From Desulforamulus hydrothermalis Lam5 = DSM 18033 (GTDB lineage Bacteria; Bacillota; Desulfotomaculia; Desulfotomaculales; Desulfotomaculaceae), in the NCBI RefSeq assembly GCF_000315365.1, contig NZ_CAOS01000012.1, forward strand, positions 62,001 to 126,000: a stretch of DNA of 64,000 bases, in the 5' to 3' direction. This document shows positions 42,716 to 51,459 of the stretch, piece after piece (the stretch's first letter is position 1; the number at the start of each line of letters is the position of its first letter). A program made the position numbers and the translations under genes. The notes beneath the pieces are model-generated. The model saw only the letters and a program-made list of their open reading frames with translations, was not told where the DNA came from and ran no database searches.

Positions 42716-44521
42716 ATGTCTGAATCGATGCATGGATTACATCGCACCTGTTATTGCGGTGACCTGAGGAAACAGCATGAGGGTCAAGAAGTAGTACTGA
42801 TGGGGTGGGTGCAAAGACGCCGGGACCACGGCGGGTTGATTTTTGTAGACTTACGGGACCGTGCCGGCATTGTCCAGGTGGTTTTCAGCCCGGAAGTGAA
42901 TGAAGAGGCTTTTAAAAAGGCGGAAGGCGTCAGAAATGAGTACGTCCTGGCGGTGGCAGGCAAAGTAACAGCCCGTCCGGCAGGCACGGCCAACCCCAAT
43001 ATGGCCACCGGGGATGTAGAGGTTTATGCCCACACCCTGCGGGTGCTTAACCGGGCCAAAACACCACCTTTTTATATTGAGGATAACATAGATGTAGACG
43101 AGAACCTGCGCTTGCGTTACCGTTATCTTGATTTGCGGCGGCCGGAAATGCAGCGGGCCATGATGCTGCGTCACCGGGCGGCTAAAAGCGTGCGGGATTT
43201 CCTGGACCAGCATGGTTTTTGGGAAATTGAGACGCCCATGCTGACTAAAAGCACCCCGGAAGGGGCCCGTGATTATCTGGTGCCCAGCCGGGTTAATCCC
43301 GGCAAGTTTTATGCGCTGCCTCAGTCCCCCCAGCTGTTTAAGCAAATTTTAATGCTGGCCGGTATGGAACGTTATTTTCAAATTGTCCGGTGTTTTCGGG
43401 ATGAGGATCTGCGGGCGGATCGCCAGCCGGAATTTACCCAGATTGACCTGGAAATGTCTTTTGTGGACACCGAGGATGTTATGGGGCTGATGGAACAAAT
43501 GATTGCCCGGGTTTGCCGGGATACCGTCGGCTTGACAATTACTACCCCTTTCCCGCGTCTTTCTTACCGGGAAGCCATGGAACGCTTTGGTTCTGATAAG
43601 CCGGACACCCGTTTTGGCCTGGAGCTGAAGGATATTACACCCATTGCCGCCGGGTGCGGGTTTAAGGTCTTCCACAGCGTTGCTGCCGGCGGCGGTCAGA
43701 TAAAAGGTATCAACGCCAAAGGCTGCGGCGGTTTTTCCCGCAAGGATATCGACGATTTGACCGCCTTTGCGGCCGTTTATAAAGCTAAAGGCTTAGCCTA
43801 TTTTATTATAAATGAAGACGGATCGGTGAAATCGCCCATTGCCAAGTTTTTTACGCCGGAAGAAACAGCGGCTATTATGGATAAGCTGGAGGCACAACCG
43901 GGTGACCTGCTGCTGTTTGTGGCCGACCGGCCGTCGGTTGTGGCAGCTTCCCTGGGGGCCCTGCGGGTACACCTGGCGGAACGCCTAAACCTGATTCCCC
44001 AGGGTGTGTGGAATTTCCTCTGGGTTACTGATTTTCCGCTGTTGGAATACGATCCGGCCGAGGGGCGCTATTTTGCCATGCACCATCCCTTTACCTCACC
44101 GGTAGAGGAGGATCTGCCGCTGCTGGAGAGTGATCCGGGAAAAGTGCGGGCCAAAGCCTATGATATGGTCTTGAACGGAGTGGAGGTAGGCGGCGGCAGT
44201 ATTCGCATACACCGCCGGGATGTCCAGGAATTAATGTTTAAAGCACTGGGCCTCAGTGCCGAGGAGGCCAGGGAAAAATTTGGTTTTATGCTGGAAGCCT
44301 TTGAATACGGGGCGCCTCCCCATGGCGGCATAGCTTTCGGTTTTGACCGCTTGGTGATGCTGCTGGCCGGTAAAGAAAGCATTCGTGACGTGATTGCTTT
44401 CCCCAAAACAGCCAGTGCCACCTGCTTGATGACGCAGGCACCTGATCTGGTAGACCCGGCTCAACTGGCCGAACTGCATATTCGCAGTACCGCAGTAACG
44501 AAAAACAGCACGGCCCAATAA
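42716..44521 (+). CDS. aspS: Aspartyl-tRNA synthetase
   Basis: The 601-residue class II synthetase has the N-terminal OB-fold ([23 protein letters not shown] in part), motif 2 [24 protein letters not shown] (in part), the bacterial GAD insertion domain at about 300-420 and motif 3 [15 protein letters not shown]. It starts at ATG 42716. It directly precedes a probable 6S RNA gene. Confidence 0.96.
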   Translation: MSESMHGLHRTCYCGDLRKQHEGQEVVLMGWVQRRRDHGGLIFVDLRDRAGIVQVVFSPEVNEEAFKKAEGVRNEYVLAVAGKVTARPAGTANPNMATGDVEVYAHTLRVLNRAKTPPFYIEDNIDVDENLRLRYRYLDLRRPEMQRAMMLRHRAAKSVRDFLDQHGFWEIETPMLTKSTPEGARDYLVPSRVNPGKFYALPQSPQLFKQILMLAGMERYFQIVRCFRDEDLRADRQPEFTQIDLEMSFVDTEDVMGLMEQMIARVCRDTVGLTITTPFPRLSYREAMERFGSDKPDTRFGLELKDITPIAAGCGFKVFHSVAAGGGQIKGINAKGCGGFSRKDIDDLTAFAAVYKAKGLAYFIINEDGSVKSPIAKFFTPEETAAIMDKLEAQPGDLLLFVADRPSVVAASLGALRVHLAERLNLIPQGVWNFLWVTDFPLLEYDPAEGRYFAMHHPFTSPVEEDLPLLESDPGKVRAKAYDMVLNGVEVGGGSIRIHRRDVQELMFKALGLSAEEAREKFGFMLEAFEYGAPPHGGIAFGFDRLVMLLAGKESIRDVIAFPKTASATCLMTQAPDLVDPAQLAELHIRSTAVTKNSTAQ

Positions 44522-44587
44522 GATGTAGCGAGGATACTGTGGGAAAATCAGGTTGGATCAGGGAATGCGGCAGGACTTGCGAATTTA

Positions 44588-44616
44588 TTGACGCTATGTT
44601 AACATAATGATTAAAT
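44588..44616 (+). promoter_or_regulatory. Sigma-A promoter of the probable 6S RNA
   Basis: TTGACG (44588-44593), 17 bp and TTAAAT (44611-44616; or 18 bp and TAAATA) lie 67 bp after the aspS stop and would start an RNA near 44622. Confidence 0.6.
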
Positions 44617-44621
44617 ATAAC

Positions 44622-44826
44622 CACTTGCACATTGCCCTGCTTTGTGCGTGTGTAACCTGAAGTTTTGAGCCAACATTGAAGAAATAGGGAGCCCGGTTTC
44701 ACGCAAGGGAATGTAGACCTTACCGGCATAAGGAAACAGGAAATTGCGGAAGGGCACCCACCTGTTGGAGAACAGGTTCAAAAAACTTTGGGTATAAACA
44801 CGGCATGGTGGGGTTTCCTTTTTATT
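44622..44826 (+). ncRNA. ssrS: Probable 6S RNA
   Basis: This protein-free stretch of about 200 bp folds as a long rod with an open centre. Lower stem: CGTGTGTAACCTGAAGTTTT (44647-44666) with AAAAACTTTGGGTATAAACACG (44781-44802). Upper stem: GGGAGCCC (44687-44694) with GGGCACCC (44752-44759), CGCAA with TTGCG, and an apical CCTTA/TAAGG. The 3' side of the bubble carries a small hairpin ACCTGTT-GGAG-AACAGGT, as in many 6S RNAs. It ends at TTTCCTTTTTATTT. A promoter precedes it, and the aspS-yrvM neighbourhood is also where Bacillus keeps a 6S gene. 6S RNA mimics an open promoter and sequesters the sigma-A polymerase. Confidence 0.75.
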
Positions 44827-44835
44827 TGCATAAAT

Positions 44836-44994
44836 CCCGCCGGCCCCCACAGGACGTGGGAGCCGGCCGAACCGGGCCAGGATGGCCCGGTTGAGGCGAC
44901 CCCAAGGGCGACCGTAGCGAATCATAGTGCTGTCGGTGCGCAGACCGGAGCTAAGGAAATCATAAACCGCAGTTAATGTTTTGTCGACACTCAG
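44836..44994 (-). repeat. Fold-back element remnant E (left half, inverted)
   Basis: Read on the minus strand, CTGAGTGTCGACAAAA (ending at 44994 on the plus strand) and the following 150 bp match the left half and loop of copies C and D (CTCCGGTCTGCGCACCGACA, CCCTTGGGGTCGCCTC, CCACGTCCTGTGGG). The right half is missing. Its left end abuts the terminator hairpin at 44996, as in the other copies. Confidence 0.82.
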
Positions 44995-44995
44995 G

Positions 44996-45021
44996 AACAT
45001 CTCTTTTGAGATGTTTTTTTT
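44996..45021 (+). terminator. Rho-independent terminator after the 6S RNA region
   Basis: AACATCTC-TTTT-GAGATGTT plus six further T residues. The fold-back remnant E sits directly on its upstream side. Confidence 0.8.
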
Positions 45022-45084
45022 GTTTTTAAGGTTCCTTTAAGCTTTACCTTTTATAATCACCGGTAAAAACATACGGGAGGAGAG

Positions 45085-46209
45085 ATGCTTATGAAAGCAC
45101 CGGCTGAAAGATTAGCCAAGCCATTCATTATTTTACTGGTCAAAAGCCTATTGATGATTTTACTGGTGGTTGTGGGATTGCACTGGTCCAGCAACCGGCA
45201 ACATTTAATAGCGCTGGGCAACAAGCCGGCTCTGGCGGAACAGGGTTATATCAGACCCGCCAATATTTCGGCAGTGGTGAAGCAAACCGCACCGGCAGTA
45301 GTAAAAATTGAAACAGTAGTTCAGTCGCAGGTTCAGCTGACCCCATTTCTCAATGATCCCTTTTTCAGACAGTTTTTCGGTATGCAAGGGATACCTCGAA
45401 CACAGGTGCAAACCGGCCTGGGTTCCGGCTTTATTGTTTCCGAAGACGGATATATTGTAACTAATTACCATGTTATTGAAGGAGCCAGCCAGATTCAGGT
45501 AACACTGGCCACCAACAAACAGTATCAAGCCAAAGTAGTGGGGTTTGACCAAGAGTCAGATTTAGCGGTGCTAAAGATTAACCCGGCCGGCCCATTGCCA
45601 ACCTTGAAGTTTGGCAGTTCAGAAAGCATTGAGGCAGGTGACTGGGTGATTGCCATTGGCAATCCTTACGGCCTGGACCATACAGTAACGGTGGGGGTTA
45701 TCAGTGCCAAGGGCAGGCCGGTAAACGTTGGCGACCGGCGTTTCCGCAACCTCTTGCAGACCGATGCCTCCATTAACCCGGGCAACTCCGGCGGGCCGCT
45801 GCTCAACCTAAACGGTGAAGTGGTGGGAGTAAACACAGCGGTTAATGCCGGTGCCCAGGGCATTGGTTTTGCCATTCCTTCATCAACAGTCAAGTCAGTT
45901 TACAACCAGCTGATTACCAAAGGCACGGTGGCCCATCCTTATCTCGGGGTTAATATTCAACCTGCTGCGGATCAGCGGGGTGTGACGGTGGTAGGGGTGG
46001 TGCCGGACAGCCCTGCCATGGCAGCCGGTTTAAAACCCGGCGACATTATTTTACAATTTAACGGCAAACTTTTAACCACCCCTCAGGAGCTAATTGATTC
46101 AGTGGACCAAAGCCGGCCGGGACAAAAAGTAACCCTGCTGGTTGTTCGGTCTGGACAAAGCAGAGAAGTGCAGGTGATAATAGGAGATAAAAGCAGCAAA
46201 AAAATTTAA
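45085..46209 (+). CDS. HtrA/DegP-type trypsin-like serine protease with PDZ domain
   Basis: The 374-residue protease has one N-terminal membrane anchor (FIILLVKSLLMILLVVVGL). The catalytic triad is His in YIVTNYHVIEG, Asp in ESDLAVLKI and Ser in INPGNSGGPL, and a PDZ domain follows (HPYLGVNIQP, AAGLKPGDIILQFNG). It degrades misfolded proteins outside the membrane. A two-component system follows 29 bp later, a common pairing for envelope-stress control. The start is ATG 45085 behind GGGAGGAGAG; ATG 45091 is possible. Confidence 0.94.
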   Translation: MLMKAPAERLAKPFIILLVKSLLMILLVVVGLHWSSNRQHLIALGNKPALAEQGYIRPANISAVVKQTAPAVVKIETVVQSQVQLTPFLNDPFFRQFFGMQGIPRTQVQTGLGSGFIVSEDGYIVTNYHVIEGASQIQVTLATNKQYQAKVVGFDQESDLAVLKINPAGPLPTLKFGSSESIEAGDWVIAIGNPYGLDHTVTVGVISAKGRPVNVGDRRFRNLLQTDASINPGNSGGPLLNLNGEVVGVNTAVNAGAQGIGFAIPSSTVKSVYNQLITKGTVAHPYLGVNIQPAADQRGVTVVGVVPDSPAMAAGLKPGDIILQFNGKLLTTPQELIDSVDQSRPGQKVTLLVVRSGQSREVQVIIGDKSSKKI

Positions 46210-46238
46210 CGGTTTTCTAAATAAAGCGGGGGAAAAAT

Positions 46239-46913
46239 ATGGGCGCCAGGATTTTGGTTATTGATGATGACCCAAAAATTACAGCCATGCTGCAACGGGC
46301 GCTGACTTACGAAGGATACCGGGTTGAGGTGGCCAACGACGGCTATACCGGGCTGGCGATGGCTAAAGACAATCCGCCGGATTTGTTGATACTGGACATC
46401 ATGCTGCCAGGGCCGGACGGTTGGGAAATCTGTCAACGATTTCGCCAAGAAAACGTCATACCGATCCTCATTCTCAGCGCCAGGGATGAGGTGGAAAGCA
46501 AAGTAAAGGGTCTTAACCTGGGGGCTGACGATTACCTGGGCAAGCCCTTTGCTCTGGCAGAGCTGCTGGCCCGTATCCAGGCACTGCTGCGCCGGCAGGG
46601 CAATCAGGGCAGAGTTATACAGTTTTCTGGCCTGAAACTGGACCCGGAAACCAGGGAGGTGCGGCGGGCCGGCCGCCCTTTATGCCTCACCGCCAGGGAA
46701 TTTGACCTGTTATACTTATTATTAAGCCACGCTAACCAGGTATTAACCAGAGATCAGATCATTGACAAGGTGTGGGGATTGGACTATACCGGCAATTCCA
46801 ACCTGGTGGAAGTTTACATAAATATGCTGCGCCAAAAGTTGGAAGAGTACGGACCCAGGCTCATCCACACGGTGCGGGGAGTGGGTTATGTGCTAAGGGA
46901 GCAGGCCACATGA
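46239..46913 (+). CDS. OmpR-family response regulator
   Basis: The 224-residue regulator has a receiver domain with phosphoacceptor Asp53 (LILDIMLPGPDG) and the conserved Lys in LGKPFALAE, followed by a winged helix (LTAREFDLLYLLLSHANQVLTRDQI in part, VEVYINMLRQKLEE, IHTVRGVGYVL). It overlaps the kinase gene by 4 bp (ATGA), so both are made together. Control of htrA is a reasonable guess. Confidence 0.94.
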   Translation: MGARILVIDDDPKITAMLQRALTYEGYRVEVANDGYTGLAMAKDNPPDLLILDIMLPGPDGWEICQRFRQENVIPILILSARDEVESKVKGLNLGADDYLGKPFALAELLARIQALLRRQGNQGRVIQFSGLKLDPETREVRRAGRPLCLTAREFDLLYLLLSHANQVLTRDQIIDKVWGLDYTGNSNLVEVYINMLRQKLEEYGPRLIHTVRGVGYVLREQAT

Positions 46914-48343
46914 CTATCCGGCTTAAACTAACTTTATGGTACAGTGCGGTAGTGAGCTTAACCCTGATTGCCTTCTCTTTGATTCTGTATACATTTCTTT
47001 CTTACAGCATGGTGCAGGAAATTGACAGGGAACTGGCGGGACGGGCTGTGGCGGTGGTGCGTTCCGTCAAAGTGGTGGGGCCCAACTGGTTTAGCCGGCA
47101 GCAGATTGTACTGCCGGATGTGGATGTGTTTGGCTACCCTAATACCTACCTGCAAGTGGTGGATTCTTACGGGCGCCTGGTGGCCAAGTCCAGCAACCTG
47201 TCCCAGCAGGTGTTGCCTTTAAGTGAAGATACTCTACAGCTGGCCGCCGGGGGACAAAGTTTTTACGAGTGGCTGCAGGTGGACGGCCAGAGGATTCGCA
47301 CCTACAACTATCCGTTAATGGCAGAACAACGTGTGGTGGGCCTGCTTCAGGTGGGGCAGCCTTTTTCCGGCATCCAGGCTGCTCTTAACAGGCTAAAATG
47401 GTTGCTGTGGCTGTTGAGCGGCCTGATGATTGGCGCAGCCGGTTCACTGGGCTGGTGGTTAGCCCGCACAGCCTTGCGCCCGGTGGAAGAAATTACAAAA
47501 ACAGCCGATCTGATTCGTCAGGAATTAAATCTCCAACAGCGCATTAATTGGGAAGGACCGGCTGATGAACTGGGGCGGTTGGCGGCTACTCTGAACGGCA
47601 TGCTGGACAGTTTGGCAACCGCTTACCGGGAACTGGAAGCATCCCATGCTGCCCAGCGCCGCTTTGTAGCAGATGTGTCCCATGAATTAAAAACCCCTTT
47701 AACAACGATCCGGGGAAATGTTGATTTACTAAGGAAGATGGGTGATGACCAGCCGGCTGTCCGGCAGGAGGCCTTGGCGGATATTGCTTCCGAAGCAGAG
47801 CGAATGAGCCGGCTGGTTTCGGACATGCTGGTATTGGCCCGGGCGGATGCAGGTTTTACCCTGTCATTAAAGCCTTTGCCGGTACAGCAAATAATTGAGC
47901 AGGTGGGCAGGCAGGCCAAAATTCTGGCCGGTTCCCTCAACTTTAAAATAAGCTGCCGGCCGTCTTGTGAAAATATCCGTATCCTGGCTGACCCTGATTA
48001 TGTTAAGCAAATGTTACTTATACTATTGGATAACGCCATTAAATTCACCCCCCCCACGGGTGTGGTGGAACTGTCGGCTGAATGCAGCGGTGACGTTGTA
48101 AAGGTGGCGGTTAAAGACACCGGTATCGGCATTGGGCCGGACGAACTGGACCGCATTTTTGAGCGATTCTATCGTGCTGATCAGTCCAGATCGGTGGGCG
48201 GTACCGGATTAGGCTTATCCATTGCCAAATGGATTGCGCATCAACATAAAGCAGAAATTACGGTTACCAGTGAATTGCACAAAGGCAGTGTTTTTTGGGT
48301 TACATTTCCTGTGTTTAGCCGGCCGGATCAGTCGTTCCCATAA
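46910..48343 (+). CDS. Sensor histidine kinase
   Basis: The 477-residue kinase has two membrane helices (about 8-32 and 160-185) around an extracytoplasmic sensor of about 125 residues. A HAMP domain, the phosphoacceptor His258 (ADVSHELKTPLTT) and the ATPase motifs DNAIKF, VKDTGIGIGPDEL and GGTGLGLSIAKWI follow. It starts at ATG 46910 inside the response-regulator stop. Confidence 0.94.
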   Translation: MTIRLKLTLWYSAVVSLTLIAFSLILYTFLSYSMVQEIDRELAGRAVAVVRSVKVVGPNWFSRQQIVLPDVDVFGYPNTYLQVVDSYGRLVAKSSNLSQQVLPLSEDTLQLAAGGQSFYEWLQVDGQRIRTYNYPLMAEQRVVGLLQVGQPFSGIQAALNRLKWLLWLLSGLMIGAAGSLGWWLARTALRPVEEITKTADLIRQELNLQQRINWEGPADELGRLAATLNGMLDSLATAYRELEASHAAQRRFVADVSHELKTPLTTIRGNVDLLRKMGDDQPAVRQEALADIASEAERMSRLVSDMLVLARADAGFTLSLKPLPVQQIIEQVGRQAKILAGSLNFKISCRPSCENIRILADPDYVKQMLLILLDNAIKFTPPTGVVELSAECSGDVVKVAVKDTGIGIGPDELDRIFERFYRADQSRSVGGTGLGLSIAKWIAHQHKAEITVTSELHKGSVFWVTFPVFSRPDQSFP

Positions 48344-48399
48344 AAGCCGCCGGCAGATTTGACAACAGTTTGCTAATATTTAATTTTTGGGAGGTTAGC

Positions 48400-49155
48400 G
48401 TGCAACAGCACAGATTTTCCAGAACAGCTATGTTGATCGGTGAAGCGGGGGTAGCTAAACTGGCAGCTGCCCGGGTGCTTGTTTTCGGGGTCGGAGGTGT
48501 AGGTTCTTACGCGGTGGAAGCTCTGGCCAGGGCGGGCGTAGGTGAGTTGACACTGGTGGATTATGATACGGTAGATATTACCAACATTAACCGCCAACTG
48601 CATGCGCTGGACAATACCATTGGCCGGTACAAGGTAGACCTCATGGCGGCCAGGGTTCAACTGATTAATCCCCAAGCCACCGTTATTCCCCTGCGGCAAT
48701 TTTACACACCGGAGGCAGGAGAAGGTTTGATCAGCTCCCGGTATTCTTATGTGGTGGATGCCATAGACAATATTACAGGCAAATTAGATATTATCAGGCG
48801 ATGTTACAGGCACAATATTCCGGTTATCTCCAGCATGGGAGCGGGCAACAAACTTGATCCGGCTGCTTTCCGGGTGGCGGATATCTCGCAAACTTCGGTG
48901 GATCCTCTGGCCAGAGTGATCCGCCGGGAGCTGCGCAAATGGGACATTACCGGTGGGGTTAAGGTGGTATACTCGCCGGAGCAGCCGGTGCCACCCAGGG
49001 TTAAAGTGACCAAGTCTGCTGCCGGTTCGCCGGATGAACCAGGCGGCGGACATTCACTGGCGCCGGGCAGTATTTCTTTTGTTCCGGCAGCTGCCGGCCT
49101 GGTGCTGGCCGGTGCTGTGGTACGGGATATACTGGGAATGGACAACAGGGCATAA
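48400..49155 (+). CDS. tcdA: tRNA threonylcarbamoyladenosine dehydratase (TcdA/YrvM, ThiF-like)
   Basis: The 251-residue E1-like enzyme has the nucleotide motif VFGVGGVGSYAVEALARAG and the family blocks VDYDTVDITNINRQLHAL, VVDAIDNITGKLDII and ISSMGAGNKLDPAAF. It cyclises t6A in tRNA to ct6A with ATP. GTG 48400 with GGGAGGT upstream is chosen over the TTG at 48370. In Bacillus yrvM is also close to aspS and the Rrf2-nifS-mnmA genes. Confidence 0.93.
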   Translation: MQQHRFSRTAMLIGEAGVAKLAAARVLVFGVGGVGSYAVEALARAGVGELTLVDYDTVDITNINRQLHALDNTIGRYKVDLMAARVQLINPQATVIPLRQFYTPEAGEGLISSRYSYVVDAIDNITGKLDIIRRCYRHNIPVISSMGAGNKLDPAAFRVADISQTSVDPLARVIRRELRKWDITGGVKVVYSPEQPVPPRVKVTKSAAGSPDEPGGGHSLAPGSISFVPAAAGLVLAGAVVRDILGMDNRA

Positions 49156-49187
49156 GCTAAACAAAATATTATAGCATTTCTGCATAG

Positions 49188-49215
49188 TACCACCCTAGCG
49201 GTGGTATTTATTCTT
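49188..49215 (+). terminator. Rho-independent terminator after tcdA
   Basis: TACCACC-CTAGC-GGTGGTA is followed by TTTATTCTTA. Confidence 0.7.
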
Positions 49216-49266
49216 ATGTTAGGCTTTCTCTGTTTTAATCTTGAGTAATTCAGTCGGATTTAACAA

Positions 49267-49325
49267 TTGACAGCCACCTTGTTAGCATGGTAACATATCA
49301 CCAAAACCCGAGTAATTTACTTGGG
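49267..49325 (+). promoter_or_regulatory. Promoter and IscR-like operator of the Rrf2-nifS-nifU-mnmA operon
   Basis: TTGACA (49267-49272) and TAACAT (49291-49296; 18-bp spacing) form the promoter. Just downstream, CCCGAGT-AATTT-ACTTGGG (49307-49325) is a near-perfect palindrome of the kind bound by IscR-type Rrf2 regulators. Its place at about +5 to +23 fits a repressor site for self-control by the next gene. Confidence 0.6.
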
Positions 49326-49346
49326 ATTAGCAAGGGGGGATGTTGT

Positions 49347-49775
49347 TTGCGGCTGTCCACCAAGGGACACTATGGACTTAAGGCGATGTTTGATTTGGCC
49401 ATGCATTACGGGTCCGAGCCAATCCCCTTAAAAACAGTGGCCGAGCGGCAAGGCATATCCGAGAATTATTTAGAGCAGCTGATAGCTGTGTTGCGCAAGG
49501 TTGGCCTGGTCAAAAGTGTCCGGGGCGCCCAGGGGGGATATATCCTGGCGAAACCTCCTTCAGCAATAAAAGTAGGAGATGTGGTGCGGGCCCTGGAGGG
49601 TCCCATTGCCCCGCTGGAGTGCGTCAGCGAGCATGAACCGGCGTCCTGCGATAAAATCGACTGCTGTATTTCAAGAGTTATCTGGGCCAGGGTTCGCGAC
49701 AGCATCGCGGAAGTATTGGACTCCATTACCCTGGAAGACATGTGCCGGGATGCGCAGAAAAAATTGGATTCATAA
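49347..49775 (+). CDS. Rrf2 family transcriptional regulator (IscR/CymR-like)
   Basis: The 142-residue regulator has the Rrf2 winged helix (RLSTKGHYGLKAMFDLAMHYG, AERQGISENYLEQLIAVLRKVGLVKSVRGAQGGY in part). A cysteine cluster follows, CVSEHEPASCDKIDCC (about residues 91-107), which could hold a [2Fe-2S] cluster, as in IscR, unlike CymR of Bacillus. It probably senses iron-sulfur status and controls the operon with nifS and nifU. TTG 49347 with AAGGGGGGA upstream is the start. Confidence 0.9.
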   Translation: MRLSTKGHYGLKAMFDLAMHYGSEPIPLKTVAERQGISENYLEQLIAVLRKVGLVKSVRGAQGGYILAKPPSAIKVGDVVRALEGPIAPLECVSEHEPASCDKIDCCISRVIWARVRDSIAEVLDSITLEDMCRDAQKKLDS

Positions 49776-49812
49776 CCAGCAATGCTTACCACAAACATTA
49801 AGGAGGAAGCTT

Positions 49813-51054
49813 ATGAGGAAAGTTTACTTTGATCACTCGGCCACAACCCCGGTGGATCCGGCTGTGGCAGAAGTAATGATGCACTACCTGACAGAACATT
49901 TTGGCAATCCCTCCAGCATCCATGCCTTTGGCCGAGAGGCACGCAAAGCGGTTGAAAAAGCCAGGCAGCAGGTAGCGGAAGCCATTGGCGCTGCCAGTGT
50001 GGGGGAAATTGCTTTTACCGGTTCGGGCACTGAGGCGGACAATATGGCTATCCGCGGGGTGGCTTATGCTAATCGTCATAAGGGAAACCATATTATTACC
50101 TCTGCCGTGGAACACAGTGCGGTACTTAATTGCTGTAAGCAGTTAGAAAGGGAAGGTTTTTCGGTTACTGTATTACCGCCCGATGAATATGGCAGGGTAA
50201 CCGCCCGACAAGTGGCGGAGGCCATTACTGATAAAACCATCTTGATCACTGTTATGCATGCAAATAATGAGATTGGCACGATTATGCCAATTAAAGAAAT
50301 AAGTGAAGTAGCCCGGGCCAAAAAGATTATTTTCCATACCGATGCGGTGCAAAGTTTTGGCAAAATACCTGTAAATGTAGATGAGCTGGGGGTGGACTTG
50401 CTTACTTTATCCGCCCATAAAATTTACGGCCCCAAGGGTATTGGAGCCATGTATATCCGTAAAGGTACCTTCTGGCATCCCATCATGTTCGGGGGCGGTC
50501 AGGAACGCCGCCGGCGACCCGGCACAGAAAACGTGGCCGGCATTGTGGGCTTTGGCAAGGCCGTTGAATTAGCCATGCAGCGCATGTACGCTGATGCCGA
50601 GCGTTTATCCAAATACCGTGACCGTTTAATTGCAGAAGTGCTGGAGAAAATTCCTCATACAATCTTAACAGGCCATCCCAAGGAGCGCCTGCCCAATCAT
50701 GTCAGCTTTTGCTTCCGTTTTATTGAGGGCGAGTCTATGCTTTTAATGCTGGATATGAAAGGTATTGCCATTTCAAGCGGTTCTGCCTGCACATCGGGTT
50801 CCCTTGAGCCATCCCATGTACTGACAGCCATCGGTCTCTCCAAGGAGGTAGCTCACGGTTCATTGCGCCTGACCATGGGTAAAGACAACAGCGAAGAAGA
50901 TGTGGATTACTTCCTGGAGGCACTGCCACCCATCATTGAAAGGCTGAGGGCCATGTCACCCCTGGGTGAAGGCTGCAACCCCTGTGCCTGCAGTACCTGC
51001 ACGGTGCATGAGGAAGACCATCATCATGATCACGGGGATACAGATGAATTTTAG
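49813..51054 (+). CDS. nifS: Cysteine desulfurase NifS
   Basis: The 413-residue PLP enzyme takes sulfur from cysteine for iron-sulfur clusters and tRNA thiolation. It has YFDHSATTPVDPAV, the PLP lysine in LSAHKIYGPKGIG, RPGTENV and the active-site cysteine loop SSGSACTSGSLEPSHVL. The last 30 residues add CNPCACSTCTVHEEDHHHDHG, a Cys/His-rich tail. ATG 49813 is chosen with AGGAGG upstream. Confidence 0.95.
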   Translation: MRKVYFDHSATTPVDPAVAEVMMHYLTEHFGNPSSIHAFGREARKAVEKARQQVAEAIGAASVGEIAFTGSGTEADNMAIRGVAYANRHKGNHIITSAVEHSAVLNCCKQLEREGFSVTVLPPDEYGRVTARQVAEAITDKTILITVMHANNEIGTIMPIKEISEVARAKKIIFHTDAVQSFGKIPVNVDELGVDLLTLSAHKIYGPKGIGAMYIRKGTFWHPIMFGGGQERRRRPGTENVAGIVGFGKAVELAMQRMYADAERLSKYRDRLIAEVLEKIPHTILTGHPKERLPNHVSFCFRFIEGESMLLMLDMKGIAISSGSACTSGSLEPSHVLTAIGLSKEVAHGSLRLTMGKDNSEEDVDYFLEALPPIIERLRAMSPLGEGCNPCACSTCTVHEEDHHHDHGDTDEF

Positions 51055-51087
51055 TTTTTTTAGAAAGGGAATGAGGAGGTTTCATTA

Positions 51088-51459
51088 ATGTACAGCGAAA
51101 AAGTGATGGATCATTTTACTAATCCCCGCAATGTAGGAGAGATTGAGAATCCGGACGGGGTCGGCCAGGTTGGCAATCCCAGCTGCGGCGACATTATGAA
51201 AATTACTCTGCGGGTTGAAAATAATATTATTAAAGATATAAAATTTAAAACCTTCGGCTGTGGTGCGGCGGTGGCCACCAGCAGTATGGTAACCGAAATG
51301 GCTATGGGCAAGACTCTTGACGAAGCGCTGCAAATTACCAATAAGAGCGTGGCAGAAGCCCTGGAAGGGCTGCCGCCGGCCAAGATGCACTGTTCCAACC
51401 TGGCTGCGGATGCTTTAAAGGCAGCCATTGAAGACTACCTCAAAAAACAAAATGCGTAG
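51088..51459 (+). CDS. nifU: Iron-sulfur cluster scaffold NifU/IscU
   Basis: The 123-residue scaffold has the three conserved cysteines in NPSCGDIMKI, KTFGCGAAVATSSM and AKMHCSNLA. It builds clusters with sulfur delivered by NifS, encoded 33 bp upstream. The stop TAG touches the mnmA start. Confidence 0.95.
   Translation: MYSEKVMDHFTNPRNVGEIENPDGVGQVGNPSCGDIMKITLRVENNIIKDIKFKTFGCGAAVATSSMVTEMAMGKTLDEALQITNKSVAEALEGLPPAKMHCSNLAADALKAAIEDYLKKQNA

Noticed and set aside
44611-45000. Minus-strand open frame of 129 codons after aspS
   Set aside because: It runs antisense through the 6S-like RNA and fold-back remnant E, and lacks a ribosome site and any family resemblance.
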